NCBI GenBank assembly: GCA_018816205.1
Contig: JAHIWJ010000052.1
Coordinates: 1-10,973 of the forward strand
DNA: 10,973 nt
Source of the DNA: Nanobdellota archaeon
GTDB taxonomy: Archaea; Nanobdellota; Nanobdellia; Pacearchaeales; GW2011-AR1
Direction: 5' to 3'
Part shown: positions 10,036 through 10,973 of the stretch, piece after piece
Numbering within the stretch: the first letter of the stretch is position 1
How the letters are laid out: every line of letters begins with the position of its first letter
Notes under the pieces: generated by a model
Told to the model about the DNA's origin: nothing
What the model saw: the letters and a program-made list of their open reading frames with translations, nothing else
Databases searched by the model: none
Position numbers and translations under genes: made by a program

Positions 10036-10973
10036 ATGGTTTCATTTATGACTTATGACCTGATATTCTTGGCAGTGTTTATTGTATTTGTTATTATTTT
10101 TCTCTCGACTCGAAAGAAAAATCTTGAGAGACAAGGAATTTTATATTTGTATAAAACGAAGTGGGGAATTAATGTTATTGATAAAATTGCTAAGAAGTGC
10201 CGCGTAATCTTGAAGCCGCTGCAATATGTGATAATGTTTTCTGGATATGCATTGATGGTTGGAATTTTATGGCTGCTTTCTCGCTCGACTTATCTTTATC
10301 TTACGACCTCGATTGCACAGCTGATTCGCGCGCCTCCGGTTTTTCCGGTGATTCCTTATTTCCCCCAGATTTTTGGATTGGAATCTTTGTTCCCGCCGTT
10401 GTATTTTACTTATTTTATTATTGCTTTGGGAGTTATTGCAGTTTTCCATGAGGCGGCTCACGGGATTTATGCGAGATTTTATAATCTGAAGGTTACCTCG
10501 ACGGGTTTTGCATTTCTTGGGCCGGTCTTAGGGGCTTTTGTTGAGCCTGATGAGAAGCAGATGAATAAAGCGCCGAGATTTAATCAGATGGTTATTCTTG
10601 CCGCAGGAACATTTGCAAACGTGATTATGGCTTTGTTGTTCTCGGCCGTGATGGCTTTGTTCTTTACGAGCCTGTTTGTTCCGGCGGGAGTTAAGTTCAG
10701 CAGTTATGGTGTTGCGGAGATACCTGTCGCGGGAACGCAGTTGATTGGCGATTCTGGAATCCCCGGATATTTAGAGCTAACTTCTGGAAATAGCACTTAT
10801 TTTCTTGAGGGGGAATTTTGGAATTTGACACTTGAGAAGAATCTTGAGAAGATTGTGGTGTATCAGGACACGCCAGCGTTTAGGAGTCAACTGAGAGGAG
10901 CGATTGTTTCGATTAATGATGAGAGCACCAAAAATATTGATGACTTAAGGGCGGTGATAAGAAGCCACGAACC
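10036..10973 (+). CDS. site-2 protease family zinc metalloprotease (M50), partial
   Basis: The first 312 residues of an intramembrane zinc metalloprotease; the window ends inside the gene. An N-terminal membrane segment (about 8-24) and a second (about 64-82) precede the active-site helix containing H138-E-A-A-H142, the M50 HExxH motif. FAFLGPVLGAFVEPDE then follows, and a membrane segment with AAGTFANVIMALL (about 189-201) matches the family's AAGPxAN motif, with Thr for Pro. A PDZ-like region starts near 270 (VVYQDTPAFRSQL, then IVSINDESTKNIDDLRAVI). The third zinc ligand (LDG motif) lies beyond the window. Such proteases cleave membrane-bound substrates; the substrate here is unknown. It is the third gene of the aIF5A operon. 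Confidence 0.9.
   Translation, partial: MVSFMTYDLIFLAVFIVFVIIFLSTRKKNLERQGILYLYKTKWGINVIDKIAKKCRVILKPLQYVIMFSGYALMVGILWLLSRSTYLYLTTSIAQLIRAPPVFPVIPYFPQIFGLESLFPPLYFTYFIIALGVIAVFHEAAHGIYARFYNLKVTSTGFAFLGPVLGAFVEPDEKQMNKAPRFNQMVILAAGTFANVIMALLFSAVMALFFTSLFVPAGVKFSSYGVAEIPVAGTQLIGDSGIPGYLELTSGNSTYFLEGEFWNLTLEKNLEKIVVYQDTPAFRSQLRGAIVSINDESTKNIDDLRAVIRSHE

Noticed and set aside
10197..10461. Short ORFs overlapping the site-2 protease gene
   Set aside because: They are out-of-frame shadows; the frame from 10036 carries HEAAH and membrane segments.

Overview
The window comes from an archaeon, most likely a small-genome DPANN lineage of the Woesearchaeota/Pacearchaeota/Nanoarchaeota type. It carries aIF5A with a hypusine-type loop, archaeal ribosomal proteins eL43 (L37Ae) and eL40, a short single-span SecE, archaeal FtsZ, a long-form archaeal FKBP, a COG2108-like radical SAM protein, an Lrp/AsnC regulator and two tRNA-Pro genes. 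Genes are short and tightly packed. Nearly every first gene has an AT-rich TATA box (TTTAAA or TTTATAAA type) centred about 25-27 bp before its ATG, the signature of leaderless archaeal transcription. The lineage is inferred from gene style, not from a phylogeny.

Layout. 1-1310: minus-strand small unknown proteins plus eL43, whose zinc ribbon has lost half its ligands. 1381-2467: a plus-strand pair, a nucleoside deoxyribosyltransferase-like protein followed by a frameshifted lipoprotein/beta-barrel-like gene. 2468-4100: minus-strand tRNA-Pro(GGG), radical SAM enzyme, and a zinc-ribbon plus DUF559-like nuclease. 4101-4429: a gene-poor stretch with tRNA-Pro(UGG), a partial copy of that tRNA's 3' end and several hairpins. 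4430-5562: secE, an Asp/Glu-racemase-family enzyme and a 66-residue protein, all minus. 5601-6134: a 29-bp tandem repeat and a divergent Lrp/AsnC regulator. 6135-7220: ftsZ. 7221-7454: ftsZ promoter, an A/T hairpin and a 44-bp tandem repeat. 7455-9059: two unknown proteins and FKBP (minus). 9099-9424: a gene without an intact reading frame, divergent from 9475-10973, a plus-strand operon aIF5A - eL40 - site-2 protease (cut by the window end).

How the parts fit. Most genes are housekeeping: translation (aIF5A, eL40, eL43, tRNA-Pro), secretion (SecE), division (FtsZ), folding (FKBP) and membrane proteolysis (S2P). Accessory signals sit between them: a regulator/racemase divergent pair with tandem sites in its promoter, a possible integration scar at tRNA-Pro(UGG), a repeat array upstream of ftsZ, and two frame-disrupted genes, each one base short of an open frame. 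The sharpest oddities are the coordinated A18/G55 change in tRNA-Pro(GGG), absent from the neighbouring tRNA-Pro(UGG), and a palindromic TATA box lying exactly midway between two divergent ATG codons at aIF5A.
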